DNA of 36,346 bases from GCA-2717185 sp047517345 (GTDB taxonomy: Bacteria > Pseudomonadota > Alphaproteobacteria > UBA8366 > GCA-2717185): contig JAKZTB010000031.1 of NCBI GenBank assembly GCA_047517345.1, positions 1-36,346 of the forward strand. The letters are read 5' to 3'. Below the pieces are notes generated by a model that was given only the letters and a program-made list of their open reading frames with translations, made no database searches and was not told the origin of the DNA. Below are positions 25,061 through 32,900 of the stretch, piece after piece; positions within the stretch are counted from its first letter, which is position 1, and each line of letters begins with the position of its first letter. Made by a program: the position numbers and the translations under genes.

Positions 25061-25990
25061 ATGCCCGCCCTATCGAACCAGCGGATCGCCTATTTCAACG
25101 GTGACTACGTCCCCGAGGATCAGGTCGTGATCTCCTTCCGCGACCGCGGCTTCCGGCTCGGCGACGCGGCGTTCGACATGACGCGGACCTTCAACGGCGC
25201 GCCCTTCAAGCTGCGCGAGCATATCGACCGTTTCTACCGCTCGCTGAAGTATCTGCAGATCGATCCCGGCGTCGGCGCCGACGAGATGATCGCGATCAGT
25301 GAGGAGGTGACGCGCCGCAACGAGCACCTGCGCGGCGACGGCGAGGATTACTGGATCGCGCAGCGGGTCAGCCGCGGCATCGACGGCATCGACCCCTCGG
25401 AGATCGAGCACGAGGGCCCAACGGTGATCGTCGAGGCGACGCCGCTGCCCTTCAAGAAGCGCGCCCGCATCTACCGCGACGGCATCGACCTCGTGGTCTC
25501 CTCCGTGCGCCGCACCTCGCCCGACTCCCTGTCGCCGCGCGCCAAGACGCACAACTATCTCAACCTGATCATGGCCGATCTGGAGGCCAAGGCGGCCAAT
25601 CCGGACAACTGGCCGATGCTGCTCGACACGAACGGCAACCTCAGCGAGGCGATGGGCTGCAACCTGTTCCTGGTGCGCGACGGCGGCCTGCTGACCCCGC
25701 GCGAACAGTTCGTCCTGCCCGGCATCAGCCGCGCCATGGTGATGGAGCTCGCCGCCGAACTCGGCATCGCTTGCGAGGAAATCGACCTCGACGTGTTCGA
25801 CGCGATGAACGCGGACGAGATTTTCCTGACCTCTACGAGCCTCTGCATGTGCGGGGTGCGGTCGGTGAACGGGGCTGCGATCGGGACGGGCGACGTGCCG
25901 GGACCGGTCACGAAACGGCTGATCGATGCGTATGCGGAAGCGGTCGGCTGCGATTTTGTCGGGCAGTATCTGGCGCAGCTGGACGGGTAG
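25061..25990 (+). CDS. Class IV PLP aminotransferase (branched-chain/D-amino acid type)
   Basis: The 309-residue fold-type IV aminotransferase has IAYFNGDYVPEDQVVISFRD near the N-terminus, RDRGFRLGDAAFDMTRTF, the Schiff-base Lys162 in SPRAKTHNYLN, LLDTNGNLSEAMGCNLFLV and IFLTSTSLCMCGVRSVNG. These are features of BCAT/D-AAT/ADCL proteins. It could transaminate branched-chain or D-amino acids. The usual BCAT consensus E-x-G-T-x-N-x-F is altered to EAMGCNLF, so the assignment to ilvE is not safe. GAAGGAGCTCC precedes the ATG. It has no operon partner. Confidence 0.88.
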   Translation: MPALSNQRIAYFNGDYVPEDQVVISFRDRGFRLGDAAFDMTRTFNGAPFKLREHIDRFYRSLKYLQIDPGVGADEMIAISEEVTRRNEHLRGDGEDYWIAQRVSRGIDGIDPSEIEHEGPTVIVEATPLPFKKRARIYRDGIDLVVSSVRRTSPDSLSPRAKTHNYLNLIMADLEAKAANPDNWPMLLDTNGNLSEAMGCNLFLVRDGGLLTPREQFVLPGISRAMVMELAAELGIACEEIDLDVFDAMNADEIFLTSTSLCMCGVRSVNGAAIGTGDVPGPVTKRLIDAYAEAVGCDFVGQYLAQLDG

Positions 25991-26002
25991 CGGCGCGGGA
26001 GG

Positions 26003-26150
26003 TCCCGACCGGTCGGGATTTCCTTAGACCGGATCAGGATTGATGCAGGGCATCAATCCTGTGAATCCGCTCGCTCTTAATGGATAGAGCAAAGAAACAG
26101 GACTAATGAAAATCGCCAAAGGCGATTCCCATCAAACTTGATTTGCTCTA
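26003..26150. repeat. Composite palindromic element between convergent genes
   Basis: Four inverted repeats lie in 148 bp: a 16-bp palindrome TCCCGACCGGTCGGGA (26003-26018); a 12-bp perfect stem CAGGATTGATGC (26035-26046) with its complement at 26050-26061; AATCGCC-AAA-GGCGATT (26111-26127); and outer arms TAGAGCAAA (26085-26093) and TTTGCTCTA (26142-26150). The outer arm includes the stop codon of the CoA-binding gene. The array may terminate both convergent transcripts. It also resembles intergenic repeats I recall from Rhodospirillales. Confidence 0.6.
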
Positions 26151-26597
26151 AATCGCCTGGTTGAGGCGCGGTTTCCAGAACGGCCGGAACAGTTCGATTT
26201 TCGGGCAGCGGTTCATGACGACCTTCAGGCCGGCCGCTTCCGCCAGCCGCGCCGCCGCGTCGTTGCGTACGCCGATCTGCATCCAGATGACCTTGGCGCC
26301 GATTTCGATCGCTTCCTCGGTGACGCCATAGGCGGCCTCGGAGGTTCGGAACACCTGCACCATGTCCACCGGCCGCCCGATCGAGGCGAGCGACTCGTGG
26401 CATTCGAGGCCGCGGATTTCAGTACCGGCTTCCCTGGGATTGATGGGGATCATGTCGTAGCCGGTTTCGTGCAGGACGCGCAGCACCCCGTAGCTGAACT
26501 TCGTCGCGTCCGAACTGGCGCCGACCATGGCGATGGTCTTGACCTCCTTCAGAATCCCGGCCAGATATTCCGGAGGATACTCTTCGTCGTGGTTCAT
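26148..26597 (-). CDS. CoA-binding-domain protein
   Basis: The 149-residue protein is a single CoA-binding Rossmann domain of the YccU type: IAMVGASSDATKFSYGVL (nucleotide-binding loop), MIPINPREAGTEIRGL, DMVQVFRTSEAAYGV and VIWMQIGVRNDAAARLAEA. Such small proteins have no firmly established activity. The start ATG at 26597 overlaps the ferredoxin stop in an ATGA junction, so it is the last gene of the mtoX-like operon. The link to methanethiol or selenium metabolism is positional only. Confidence 0.85.
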   Translation of the reverse strand: MNHDEEYPPEYLAGILKEVKTIAMVGASSDATKFSYGVLRVLHETGYDMIPINPREAGTEIRGLECHESLASIGRPVDMVQVFRTSEAAYGVTEEAIEIGAKVIWMQIGVRNDAAARLAEAAGLKVVMNRCPKIELFRPFWKPRLNQAI

Positions 26598-26965
26598 CGT
26601 GTCGTCTCCATGGTTCGGATGCCGGGTTTCAACTCGTCCGGATTGAGCGGGCTTTGGAACGGGTTGCGATATAGCTTGTCGTGGCTTTCGACACCCACAT
26701 CGAACGTGCAATCGCCGAGCGGCAGCGCCACGCACAGCAGCACATAGTTATCGCGCACCTGGCGGCCATTGAGGGCGACGCCCTCACTCTGATCGACCGC
26801 ACCGTCCAACAGCTTGGCCGCGCAGGAGATGCAGCCGCCGTAGCGGCAGCCATAGGGCAGGGGCACGCCATGTCGTTCCAGCGCGTCGAGGAGCGGCTCC
26901 TCCGCATCGACCTCGAAACTCTGTCCGCCCCGATTGGCGAGCGTGATGGTGAACCGCCCCGTCAT
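26594..26965 (-). CDS. [2Fe-2S] ferredoxin
   Basis: The 123-residue plant-type ferredoxin has the cluster ligands Cys40, Cys45, Cys48 and Cys78 (YGCRYGGCISCAAKLL, then YVLLCVALP), spacing C-x4-C-x2-C-x29-C. It carries electrons for an oxidoreductase in the cytoplasm. The C-terminal 40 residues (VESHDKLYRNPFQS) extend past the usual fold. The ATG at 26965 is two bases after the stop of the upstream gene, and the downstream start overlaps its stop. It is thus in a strict three-gene operon with the selenium-binding/methanethiol-oxidase-like protein, its likely partner. Confidence 0.9.
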   Translation of the reverse strand: MTGRFTITLANRGGQSFEVDAEEPLLDALERHGVPLPYGCRYGGCISCAAKLLDGAVDQSEGVALNGRQVRDNYVLLCVALPLGDCTFDVGVESHDKLYRNPFQSPLNPDELKPGIRTMETTR

Positions 26966-26967
26966 CG

Positions 26968-28326
26968 CTATACCCAGATATCCGAGGTGCAGTCGCCGCC
27001 CGGATAGCGCGTCTCGTGGCAACGCGCCGGCCCGTTCGGCTCCTTGCCGAAATCGACGAAGAAGTCGGAATTGATCGCCATACCGCCGTTCTCGTTGTCG
27101 CAATCGACCATCATCATGCAGCCGCCATTCTCTCGAATCTCCGGATAGAACTGGTTGTCCCAGGTCGAGAACAGCGAGGTGGTCACGTAGAGCCTCCTGC
27201 CGTCGAGCGAGAGCTGGATCATTTGCGGCCCGCCGGTGATCTTGCGGCCGTTCACCTTCGGCGCCTTGCCCAAGAGGCCACCCATCCAGACCTGGCCTGT
27301 CAGTTTGGGGTTCGACGGATCGGAGATATCGTACTGGCGCAGATCACCATGCAGCCAGTTCGAGAGATAGAGGAACCGGTCGTCCATCGACAGCAGGATC
27401 ACGCTGATCAGGCCGGGGACCGGGATCGGCCATTCCGGATGTCGCTGGTTCTCGACGTCGATGATCTTCTCGACGACCCATTCGCCGCCCTTCTTGAACC
27501 AGTGGATCACGTTCGACGACAGCGCCGCGCCGACGAAGCCGTGGCTCGAATCCGGGTCGTGGTGGAAGCGGACTTCGAGCGGGACCAGGCCGTCCTCGCC
27601 GAGATAGACCGTGTTTTCGACCCGCTTCTCCGCGAAATCCCAGAAGTGCAGCTCACGGCCGTATTTCAGGTGGCCGACTTCCTCCAGGTCGAAGCCCGGC
27701 ATGAAGGTATTCGGCGCCGCCCATTCGCTGGAGACCATGACGTTGTGGCGTGCCTGGTACCAGAAATCGTAGTTGAACTTCATGCCGCCCAAATCGTTTT
27801 CCCAGCGCCCGACGATCTCGAAATCCTCGTTGATATGCAGGAACCCGCCGGGGGCCTCGCCCTTCGCGTCGCCAAGCATAGAGATGATGATGTCGGAACC
27901 CAGACAATGCACCGTATGGGGCGCAGACAGGTCGGTCTTCGCCTTGATCTCGGCCCCGTCGATGACCTTGTGCAGACGCGGGTTCCGGGGATCGGCCGCG
28001 CAATCCACGATATGCAGGTTGGTGCTGCGCACCCCGGGCACGATCAGATAGCGCCGTTCCTTGGTCGGGTCGCCGTGACAGGAGGAACAAGCGTTCCAGC
28101 CCATATGGTGCAGCTCGTCGCCGATGCCCGGCATTTCCAGCCGGCTGATCACTTGGCTGTAGGTGGCACTCGCAGGGTCCGCATCGATCGTGGCCAGGTA
28201 GTCCGGCTTCTGGATGCCCGTGCCGATATAAAGCGCAACCGTGTAAAGCAGTGTCTCACGCGGCGCCTTCATAGCTTCCGCCGGAGAGGCGTAACCCGGA
28301 CCGCAGCATGCGTCGTTTTCGGCCAT
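26968..28326 (-). CDS. Selenium-binding protein / methanethiol oxidase family
   Basis: The 452-residue beta-propeller protein belongs to the SBP56 family. Recognisable parts are the N-terminal CCGPGYASPAEAM, the C-x2-C of NACSSCHGD, LIVPGVRSTNLHIVD, APHTVHCLGSDIIISMLGD, GFVGAALSSNVIHWFK, LYLSNWLHGDLRQYDISD and the last segment ARCHETRYPGGDCTSDIWV. Hyphomicrobium MtoX of this family oxidises methanethiol to formaldehyde, hydrogen sulfide and hydrogen peroxide using copper. Human SELENBP1 does the same. MtoX is periplasmic, but no signal peptide is seen here, which argues for a cytoplasmic form. AAGGGAGAG precedes the ATG. It is first in the operon with the ferredoxin and CoA-binding genes, and divergent from the IclR regulator. 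Confidence 0.85.
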   Translation of the reverse strand: MAENDACCGPGYASPAEAMKAPRETLLYTVALYIGTGIQKPDYLATIDADPASATYSQVISRLEMPGIGDELHHMGWNACSSCHGDPTKERRYLIVPGVRSTNLHIVDCAADPRNPRLHKVIDGAEIKAKTDLSAPHTVHCLGSDIIISMLGDAKGEAPGGFLHINEDFEIVGRWENDLGGMKFNYDFWYQARHNVMVSSEWAAPNTFMPGFDLEEVGHLKYGRELHFWDFAEKRVENTVYLGEDGLVPLEVRFHHDPDSSHGFVGAALSSNVIHWFKKGGEWVVEKIIDVENQRHPEWPIPVPGLISVILLSMDDRFLYLSNWLHGDLRQYDISDPSNPKLTGQVWMGGLLGKAPKVNGRKITGGPQMIQLSLDGRRLYVTTSLFSTWDNQFYPEIRENGGCMMMVDCDNENGGMAINSDFFVDFGKEPNGPARCHETRYPGGDCTSDIWV

Positions 28327-28383
28327 ATCTTCGCTCTCCCTTGCCGCGCCATCCGGAAATTAACAGCTTTGTCTCGCTTTGAG

Positions 28384-28398
28384 TATCATAAATTGATA
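28384..28398. promoter_or_regulatory. Candidate IclR operator
   Basis: TATCA-TAAAT-TGATA is a perfect 5-bp dyad in the 97-bp region between the divergent selenium-binding-protein operon and the iclR-type gene. It lies 26 bases before the regulator ATG. The sequence is AT-rich, as IclR sites often are. Confidence 0.5.
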
Positions 28399-28423
28399 TA
28401 AATGTCCGTAAAATGAGAGAGCT

Positions 28424-29185
28424 ATGCATCTGAACCGCGTTATCACCGTGCTTGAAGCTGTCGCCGTCGCCGGCCGTCCCTTGTCTGCGCCGGAGCTGCA
28501 GCGGGCGACAGGGTTGCCGCGGCCGACTTGTTACCGGTTGCTGCAGGCTTTGGCCGATCATCGCCTGCTCGACGATCCGGAAGGCAATTCGCGATATCTG
28601 GTCGGCGAGCGGCTGATCCGGATCGCCTTGCTCGGCAAACCCGACGTCGATGTGCGGCATGCGGCGGCGCCGACGATGAAAGACGCCGCGATCGATATCG
28701 GCGAGGCCGTGTTTCTGTCCCGCTTCCGCAACAAAGGCGTCGAAATCATTCATGTCGAAACCCCTGCCGACCCGGCGCGCGCCTACATCCATCCGGGCCT
28801 GGGCCACCGCCCTATGCATGCCTGTTCGTGCTCCAAGGCGATCGCCGCTTTTGCGGAAGCGGATTTTCGGGAGGACATCCTCAACGGTCCGCTGAAGGCC
28901 TATACGGAACACACGAAGGTCGCGCCGGACGCATTGCGCGCGGAGTTCGCCGACATCCAGGCGCGCGGCTATGCGGAATGCGTCGAGGAAATCGAGATGG
29001 GCGTTTCGAGCGTCGCCGCTCCGATAAGGATCGGCACTATCGGCGCCACCTTCAGCCTCGGCGCAACCGGGCCCATTCGCCGTTTTACGAACGCGCATCG
29101 CGCCAAAATCGGCGCCGAGCTCATGCAGCGGGCCTCGAAGGTCGCCGCCGCGATCAGGCTGTACAACGCCACGGAACCTGCATAG
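28424..29185 (+). CDS. IclR-family transcriptional regulator
   Basis: The 253-residue regulator has an N-terminal winged helix-turn-helix (residues 1-60: LSAPELQRATGLPRPTCYRL, then LLDDPEGNSRYLVGERL). The C-terminal IclR effector domain includes EAVFLSRFRNKGVEIIHVE, MHACSCSKAIAAF and GYAECVEEIEMGVSSVAAPI. These proteins act as tetramers, usually repressing a neighbouring catabolic operon until a small ligand binds. The divergent position, with a dyad between the two starts, makes the selenium-binding/methanethiol-oxidase-like operon the natural target. GAGAGA precedes the ATG. Confidence 0.9.
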   Translation: MHLNRVITVLEAVAVAGRPLSAPELQRATGLPRPTCYRLLQALADHRLLDDPEGNSRYLVGERLIRIALLGKPDVDVRHAAAPTMKDAAIDIGEAVFLSRFRNKGVEIIHVETPADPARAYIHPGLGHRPMHACSCSKAIAAFAEADFREDILNGPLKAYTEHTKVAPDALRAEFADIQARGYAECVEEIEMGVSSVAAPIRIGTIGATFSLGATGPIRRFTNAHRAKIGAELMQRASKVAAAIRLYNATEPA

Positions 29186-29201
29186 GCCGGGCGGCGATCA
29201 C

Positions 29202-29440
29202 CTACCGCCCGTCCGGTAGCCACGCATCCTTATCGAAGGTGACGTTGTCGCCGAAGAAGTGGACGGTCTGATCCAGTTTGTCCATCGCCTTCATCTCATA
29301 GATCCGTTTCGCGCCGGCGACTTGTTCGCGCCCGTACACTCAGTCCTCGGCCGGCTGCGAATTCGTCGGGCCGTACGTGACGCGGTTGGACGGGTAGGAG
29401 AATTGGATATGATCGATCACGTAGGACGTCCGCCGCGGTC
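29202..29440 (-). pseudogene. Decayed C-terminal copy of the MBL-fold gene at 30528
   Basis: On the minus strand the last 35-40 codons match the C-terminus of the intact protein encoded at 30528-31412: RIYEMKAMDKLDQTVHFF, then GDNVTFDKDAWLPDGR and a stop at 29202-29204. Upstream, AEDW of the intact protein reads AED-stop (TGG changed to TGA), and a few codons are missing between that stop and the match. Further upstream only faint similarity remains, so the 5' limit is approximate. It is a partial duplication of the downstream family member, with the GST-like gene between the two copies. Confidence 0.8.
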
Positions 29441-30450
29441 TAGTCTGCCACTAAATATTCAAGGCAGCCGGCGGCTTCCAGTACCGGGTTCGCCCGGACG
29501 CGATCGTCCGCGGTGAGGGTGTCGAAGGCCGTGCGCAGGGCGTCGAGGCATTTCGCCTGGTAGCGGTAGGTTTGCTGGCGAAAAGCGCCGCTCGGCAGGT
29601 CGATCGTAAATTCGGCTCGATCCTCAGCGAGCGCGGTCGTATTGGCGCGCAGATAGGGCAGATAGGTATCGCCGGCCATAGCGAGCAGGCCCGTAACGGC
29701 GGTGCCGGGCGCCGCGTCGTCCTGCCAGGCGCCGTCGACACCCGAGAGATCGTCGGCCCGGCGCAGCCAAAAATCCGCGCGCGGCGCCGTGGCGCGAATC
29801 AGCGCAGCCGGCGTCGGATCCGTGCACAATGTCTTCAGCTGTCCGTACAGGCCGAAATCCGCCAGGCTCGGCCGGCTGCCGAACAAAAACCGTTCCATCG
29901 CGAAGTTCGGCCCGAGGATATCCAGAATGCGATGCAGGCTGGCTTCGATCACCGGTGCGTTTTCCGGCCCGGCGCCGACGGCTTCCATGCGGCCCGTCTG
30001 GCGGTCCAGAAACGCCGCCGCTTTTTCCGCAAGCTCGGGCGCCGCCAGTTCCGGATAGGCGTCGTCCATCACCCAGTTCGACGCGAAAACCCTGTCCGCG
30101 TCATGGGAAAATCTATAGTGGAACAGGCATTTCGCCAGCCATTCGTCGGCCATGTCCTCGATCAACAGGCTGTACAGCGCCAGGACCGGATCGTCGGGCT
30201 GTACCCGCCGCCGCTCGGGGTGCAGCGCTTCCAGTTCCAGGATGATCGGCGTGCTGTCGATGCGATGGCGGCCGTCCGGAAAGCGGACGACGGGCATCAG
30301 CAACGGCCGAACCGCCGCCAGGGGCGGATAGAACTGGGGAAACCGGCAAAGCCAGATATGCGGCAAATGCCGATAGCGCAGAACGGCGCGGACCTTGACG
30401 GTATAGGGCGAGGATTCGACGCCGACGATCTCGTATTTTCCCGATGTCAT
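29440..30450 (-). CDS. Glutathione S-transferase-like protein
   Basis: The 336-residue protein has an N-terminal thioredoxin-like GST domain (residues 1-85: VGVESSPYTVKVRAVLRYR, PLLMPVVRFPDG and the glutathione-binding DSTPIILELEALHP). A helical C-terminal domain follows (ERFLFGSRPSLADFGLYGQL, with the N-capping S-x-A-D-F). It is about 100 residues longer than a typical GST; the extra C-terminal part (TYLPYLRANTTALAEDRAEF) is of a kind seen in uncharacterised bacterial homologues. SSPYT replaces the usual catalytic Ser/Cys-Pro motif. The substrate is unknown. It lies on the same strand as the MBL-fold gene, 77 bases downstream of it, and the two may be cotranscribed. Confidence 0.85.
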   Translation of the reverse strand: MTSGKYEIVGVESSPYTVKVRAVLRYRHLPHIWLCRFPQFYPPLAAVRPLLMPVVRFPDGRHRIDSTPIILELEALHPERRRVQPDDPVLALYSLLIEDMADEWLAKCLFHYRFSHDADRVFASNWVMDDAYPELAAPELAEKAAAFLDRQTGRMEAVGAGPENAPVIEASLHRILDILGPNFAMERFLFGSRPSLADFGLYGQLKTLCTDPTPAALIRATAPRADFWLRRADDLSGVDGAWQDDAAPGTAVTGLLAMAGDTYLPYLRANTTALAEDRAEFTIDLPSGAFRQQTYRYQAKCLDALRTAFDTLTADDRVRANPVLEAAGCLEYLVAD

Positions 30451-30527
30451 GCGCCATCTTAGGCCATGAAGCGAGGTTCCGGCAGCCGCAAATTTCAGCG
30501 TTCCCCCGGCTCACTCAGCCTGCAACT

Positions 30528-31412
30528 CTACTTTCCATCGCGCAGCCACGCATCCTTGTCGAACGCGACATTGTCGCCGAAGAAGTGGACGGCCTGTTCC
30601 AGCTTGTCCATCGCCTTGATCTCGTAAATTCGGGCAGCACCCGCCACCCGTTCGACTTGTTCGCGGCTGTTCACCCAGTCCTCGGCGGGCAGCAAAGTGC
30701 TTTGCCGCTGCAGGACGTCCCAGATGTAGTAGTGGTGCGGCACCACGACCCTCGGCTTCAGGCGTTGGATGATCGATTCCGCGTGGACGTGGCCCATGAC
30801 GTGCTGCGAGCCGTCGATCGGCAGCAGCGCGATGTCGATATCGCCGAGCGCCTTCCAGATATTGTCGGGCGGGTTGTGGCGGTTGTCGCCCCAATGGACG
30901 ATGCGCAGGCCGCCGGTCTCGACCACAATCAGGCAATGGTCCCAGGAGCGCGGGTTGTTCGGCGGCTCGATATGGGTGCCGTGGAAACGTTCGTGGATTT
31001 TCTTGTAGTCGTAGAGGGCGCAGCTCGAATCGATGGCGTGCTTGTCGGCCAGCCCGTAGATCGTCATGTCGCCGAAGCGGTACATGCCGATCAGCCGGTC
31101 GAGCAGGACATGGGCGTCGAGCCGGTGCAGCGCGTCGTGGTCGAAATGGGCGTGCGTCGAGGCGCCGATATCGACCGGCACGATGGGGAAGTCGTGGAAG
31201 TACCAGTCCCAGCGCCGCGAGGGGTGGTTGCGCCACGGGTCGATCATCACGCTGACCCCGCGCGGCGAGGTGATGCGGAAGGCGGAGCTGCCGAAATAGG
31301 CGAGCTCGACCGGGCCGTCCTGCGGCGGAGATTTGTCCTCCTGCAGGTCGATCATCCGGTTGTGGTTGCTGGTCATCTGCCAGACGTTCAACCCGGTATC
31401 GATGTCGGTCAT
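30528..31412 (-). CDS. MBL-fold metallo-hydrolase
   Basis: The 294-residue protein has the metallo-beta-lactamase fold. Seen are FGSSAFRITSPRGVSVMIDPW, the metal motif STHAHFDHDALHRL (His87, His89, Asp91, His92), IVHWGDNRHNP, and DIALLPIDGSQHVMGHVHAE with the later His ligands, then VVVPHHYYIW. It resembles the UlaG/RomA-like branch (L-ascorbate-6-phosphate lactonase or NAPE-PLD-like), in which the metal-binding motif is HxHxDH. The ATG at 31412 follows GGGAGCGG. A decayed C-terminal copy lies at 29202-29440. The substrate is unknown. Confidence 0.88.
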   Translation of the reverse strand: MTDIDTGLNVWQMTSNHNRMIDLQEDKSPPQDGPVELAYFGSSAFRITSPRGVSVMIDPWRNHPSRRWDWYFHDFPIVPVDIGASTHAHFDHDALHRLDAHVLLDRLIGMYRFGDMTIYGLADKHAIDSSCALYDYKKIHERFHGTHIEPPNNPRSWDHCLIVVETGGLRIVHWGDNRHNPPDNIWKALGDIDIALLPIDGSQHVMGHVHAESIIQRLKPRVVVPHHYYIWDVLQRQSTLLPAEDWVNSREQVERVAGAARIYEIKAMDKLEQAVHFFGDNVAFDKDAWLRDGK

Positions 31413-31502
31413 ATCCGCTCCCGCCGTTTGTTGCGTAGAGCGGGGACTATACCATTTCGTTCAAGCGGGTTTTTTTGCCGAGTTGCCGAAGCGGGCATGA
31501 AA

Positions 31503-31529
31503 AAGGGCTGGTAACACCTACCAGCCCTT
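31503..31529 (-). terminator. Intrinsic terminator of the PEP-CTERM metalloprotease gene
   Basis: An 11-bp perfect stem (AAGGGCTGGTA with TACCAGCCCTT) has a five-base loop. Read on the minus strand it runs into TTTTT (complement of 31498-31504). It lies 28 bases after the stop codon. Confidence 0.88.
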
Positions 31530-31557
31530 GAACGCATGCGCGTCGATCATTGCGGGT

Positions 31558-32580
31558 TTAGACGGATTTGCGCTGTCGCCTTATGAAACCCAATCCCAAA
31601 AGGCCGATACCGAAGACGGCCAAGACGGTTGGTTCCGGAACATCGACGATGACGAAATCGGCCTCCAATGCATTGGGGCGACGGCCGTTGTTGCCTTTGT
31701 TGCCACCACCACCACCACCACCACCGCCGTCGCCGTAGAGGTCGACTGCGCCTTGCATATCGAGTGCCGAGAGAACCGTAAGCACCCCGTCGTAGGCGGG
31801 TGCCATGATCGAGTCGATATCGTTTTCTTCGTGACCGAAACCGATGCCATGCCCAAGTTCGTGCAGGAAAACGGTCTCGATATCGAAACATATGCCAAAA
31901 ACCGGATCCTGAACCGCGCAGCTGTCGTCCGTGGTCCAAGCGAATCCGTCGTTGAAGAATATTTCGCTGTGCCAGGCGGGCTTGCGCGACCCATCGCCGG
32001 TCAATTTTCCGGTCCAGGCTACCGCGAGTATGTTCGAACTGCCGAGGTTCAAGAAATAGTCTTCGGCGAGCCAACCGCCCATGACGATGTTCGCATACCG
32101 CCAATTCGCGTCCTGGTCGAGCGTGCTGCTCGTGCCGTCGAACCATTCGGTGCCGTTTCCATCGAACGCGTCGTAATTGCCGCCGGCGTCGATTTTTTCG
32201 TCGAAAACCAGGTTTGTCGCGCCGGGTACGCTGCTCCAGGTCGCGTACGCGTTTTGCAGTGCGGCGGATATGGCATCCGGATTGCCGACATCGCTGGTAT
32301 AATCGCTGACATCGATCACCGTGGTGATCGGATCACCCTTGTTGATTTTGTTCCAGCCGCCCGCCTCACCCAGATTGTTCAGGGTATAGGCAAAGGCGTT
32401 GCTCTGGATAAGAGTGCTGATCGCCAACGCCGTGACGAAGATGAGACCGAACCGTGCAAATTGTCGGTACGCGTCAAAGGTCCCGATTGCGGGACGCTGG
32501 AGAGAACGCGATGCGCCGTTGCCGTCCCTTAAACCTACGAGTCGTGTTTCAAGGGATTTTTGAAATTTAAAATAGTACAC
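31558..32580 (-). CDS. PEP-CTERM zinc metalloprotease (matrixin-like)
   Basis: The 340-residue exported protein has a hydrophobic signal segment at 45-64 (FGLIFVTALAISTLI). A metzincin-type catalytic domain follows, with HELGHGIGFGH (His240, Glu241, His244, His250) and a Met-turn at Met259 (SIMAP). A poly-glycine linker (residues 284-293) and a PEP-CTERM signal complete it: VPEPTVLAVF at 314-323, a hydrophobic stretch and the basic end RRQRKSV. The protease would be exported, processed by exosortase and released or attached at the surface. The start is GTG 32580, preceded directly by an in-frame stop, so no longer frame is possible; it gives an unusually long N-terminal region before the signal helix. 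The sigma-54-type promoter at 32626-32640 predicts a leader of about 34 bases. Confidence 0.88.
   Translation of the reverse strand: MYYFKFQKSLETRLVGLRDGNGASRSLQRPAIGTFDAYRQFARFGLIFVTALAISTLIQSNAFAYTLNNLGEAGGWNKINKGDPITTVIDVSDYTSDVGNPDAISAALQNAYATWSSVPGATNLVFDEKIDAGGNYDAFDGNGTEWFDGTSSTLDQDANWRYANIVMGGWLAEDYFLNLGSSNILAVAWTGKLTGDGSRKPAWHSEIFFNDGFAWTTDDSCAVQDPVFGICFDIETVFLHELGHGIGFGHEENDIDSIMAPAYDGVLTVLSALDMQGAVDLYGDGGGGGGGGGNKGNNGRRPNALEADFVIVDVPEPTVLAVFGIGLLGLGFIRRQRKSV
31703..31723. repeat. (CCA)7 trinucleotide repeat
   Basis: Seven CCA units, GGT-type glycine codons on the minus strand, encode most of the poly-glycine linker between the protease domain and the PEP-CTERM signal. Copy number changes would stay in frame. 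Confidence 0.75.
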
Positions 32581-32625
32581 CTATTGTGTCCGATTGCCGT
32601 TGATCTTGGTCTGCTCAAGTTTTAC

Positions 32626-32640
32626 GCAATAATCATGCCC
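32626..32640 (-). promoter_or_regulatory. Sigma-54-type -24/-12 promoter, locus C
   Basis: On the minus strand GGGCATGATTATTGC has the GG and GC ten bases apart and the TTGC box. Transcription would start near 32614, upstream of the GTG at 32580. The paired sites at 32693-32810 lie upstream. Confidence 0.68.
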
Positions 32641-32692
32641 GAATATCAATCCCAGGATTTTAGCCGAATTTAAGAGTGCGACTACTACAGTA

Positions 32693-32810
32693 TGTAAAGT
32701 TTTCCGACAGATACATTTGCGTCAAGCGGATCGCATGCAGAATAAGTGCGTGTTTTCAGTGCCTTATAATGTAACTTGGAGGTAATTCGGAATTGTAAAA
32801 TATTCCGACA
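32693..32810 (-). promoter_or_regulatory. Paired 17-bp activator-type sites, locus C
   Basis: The proximal site is TGTAAAGTTTTCCGACA (32693-32709) and the distal site is TGTAAAATATTCCGACA (32794-32810). They start 101 bp apart, the same as in locus A. The proximal site is 52 bp from the -24 element, about one helical turn less than in loci A and B. Confidence 0.65.
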
Positions 32811-32900
32811 GTTTGCGGCTGATATCCAGCGGCTGCATTCTGATCGAACCAGAACGGGCCGGACGCCGATGCCGTGCCTGTTTGCGTCGGGTGCCGTCGC

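Noticed and set aside
29259..29516. 85-codon plus-strand frame
   Set aside because: It is antisense to the MBL-fold pseudogene; the minus strand matches the intact gene.
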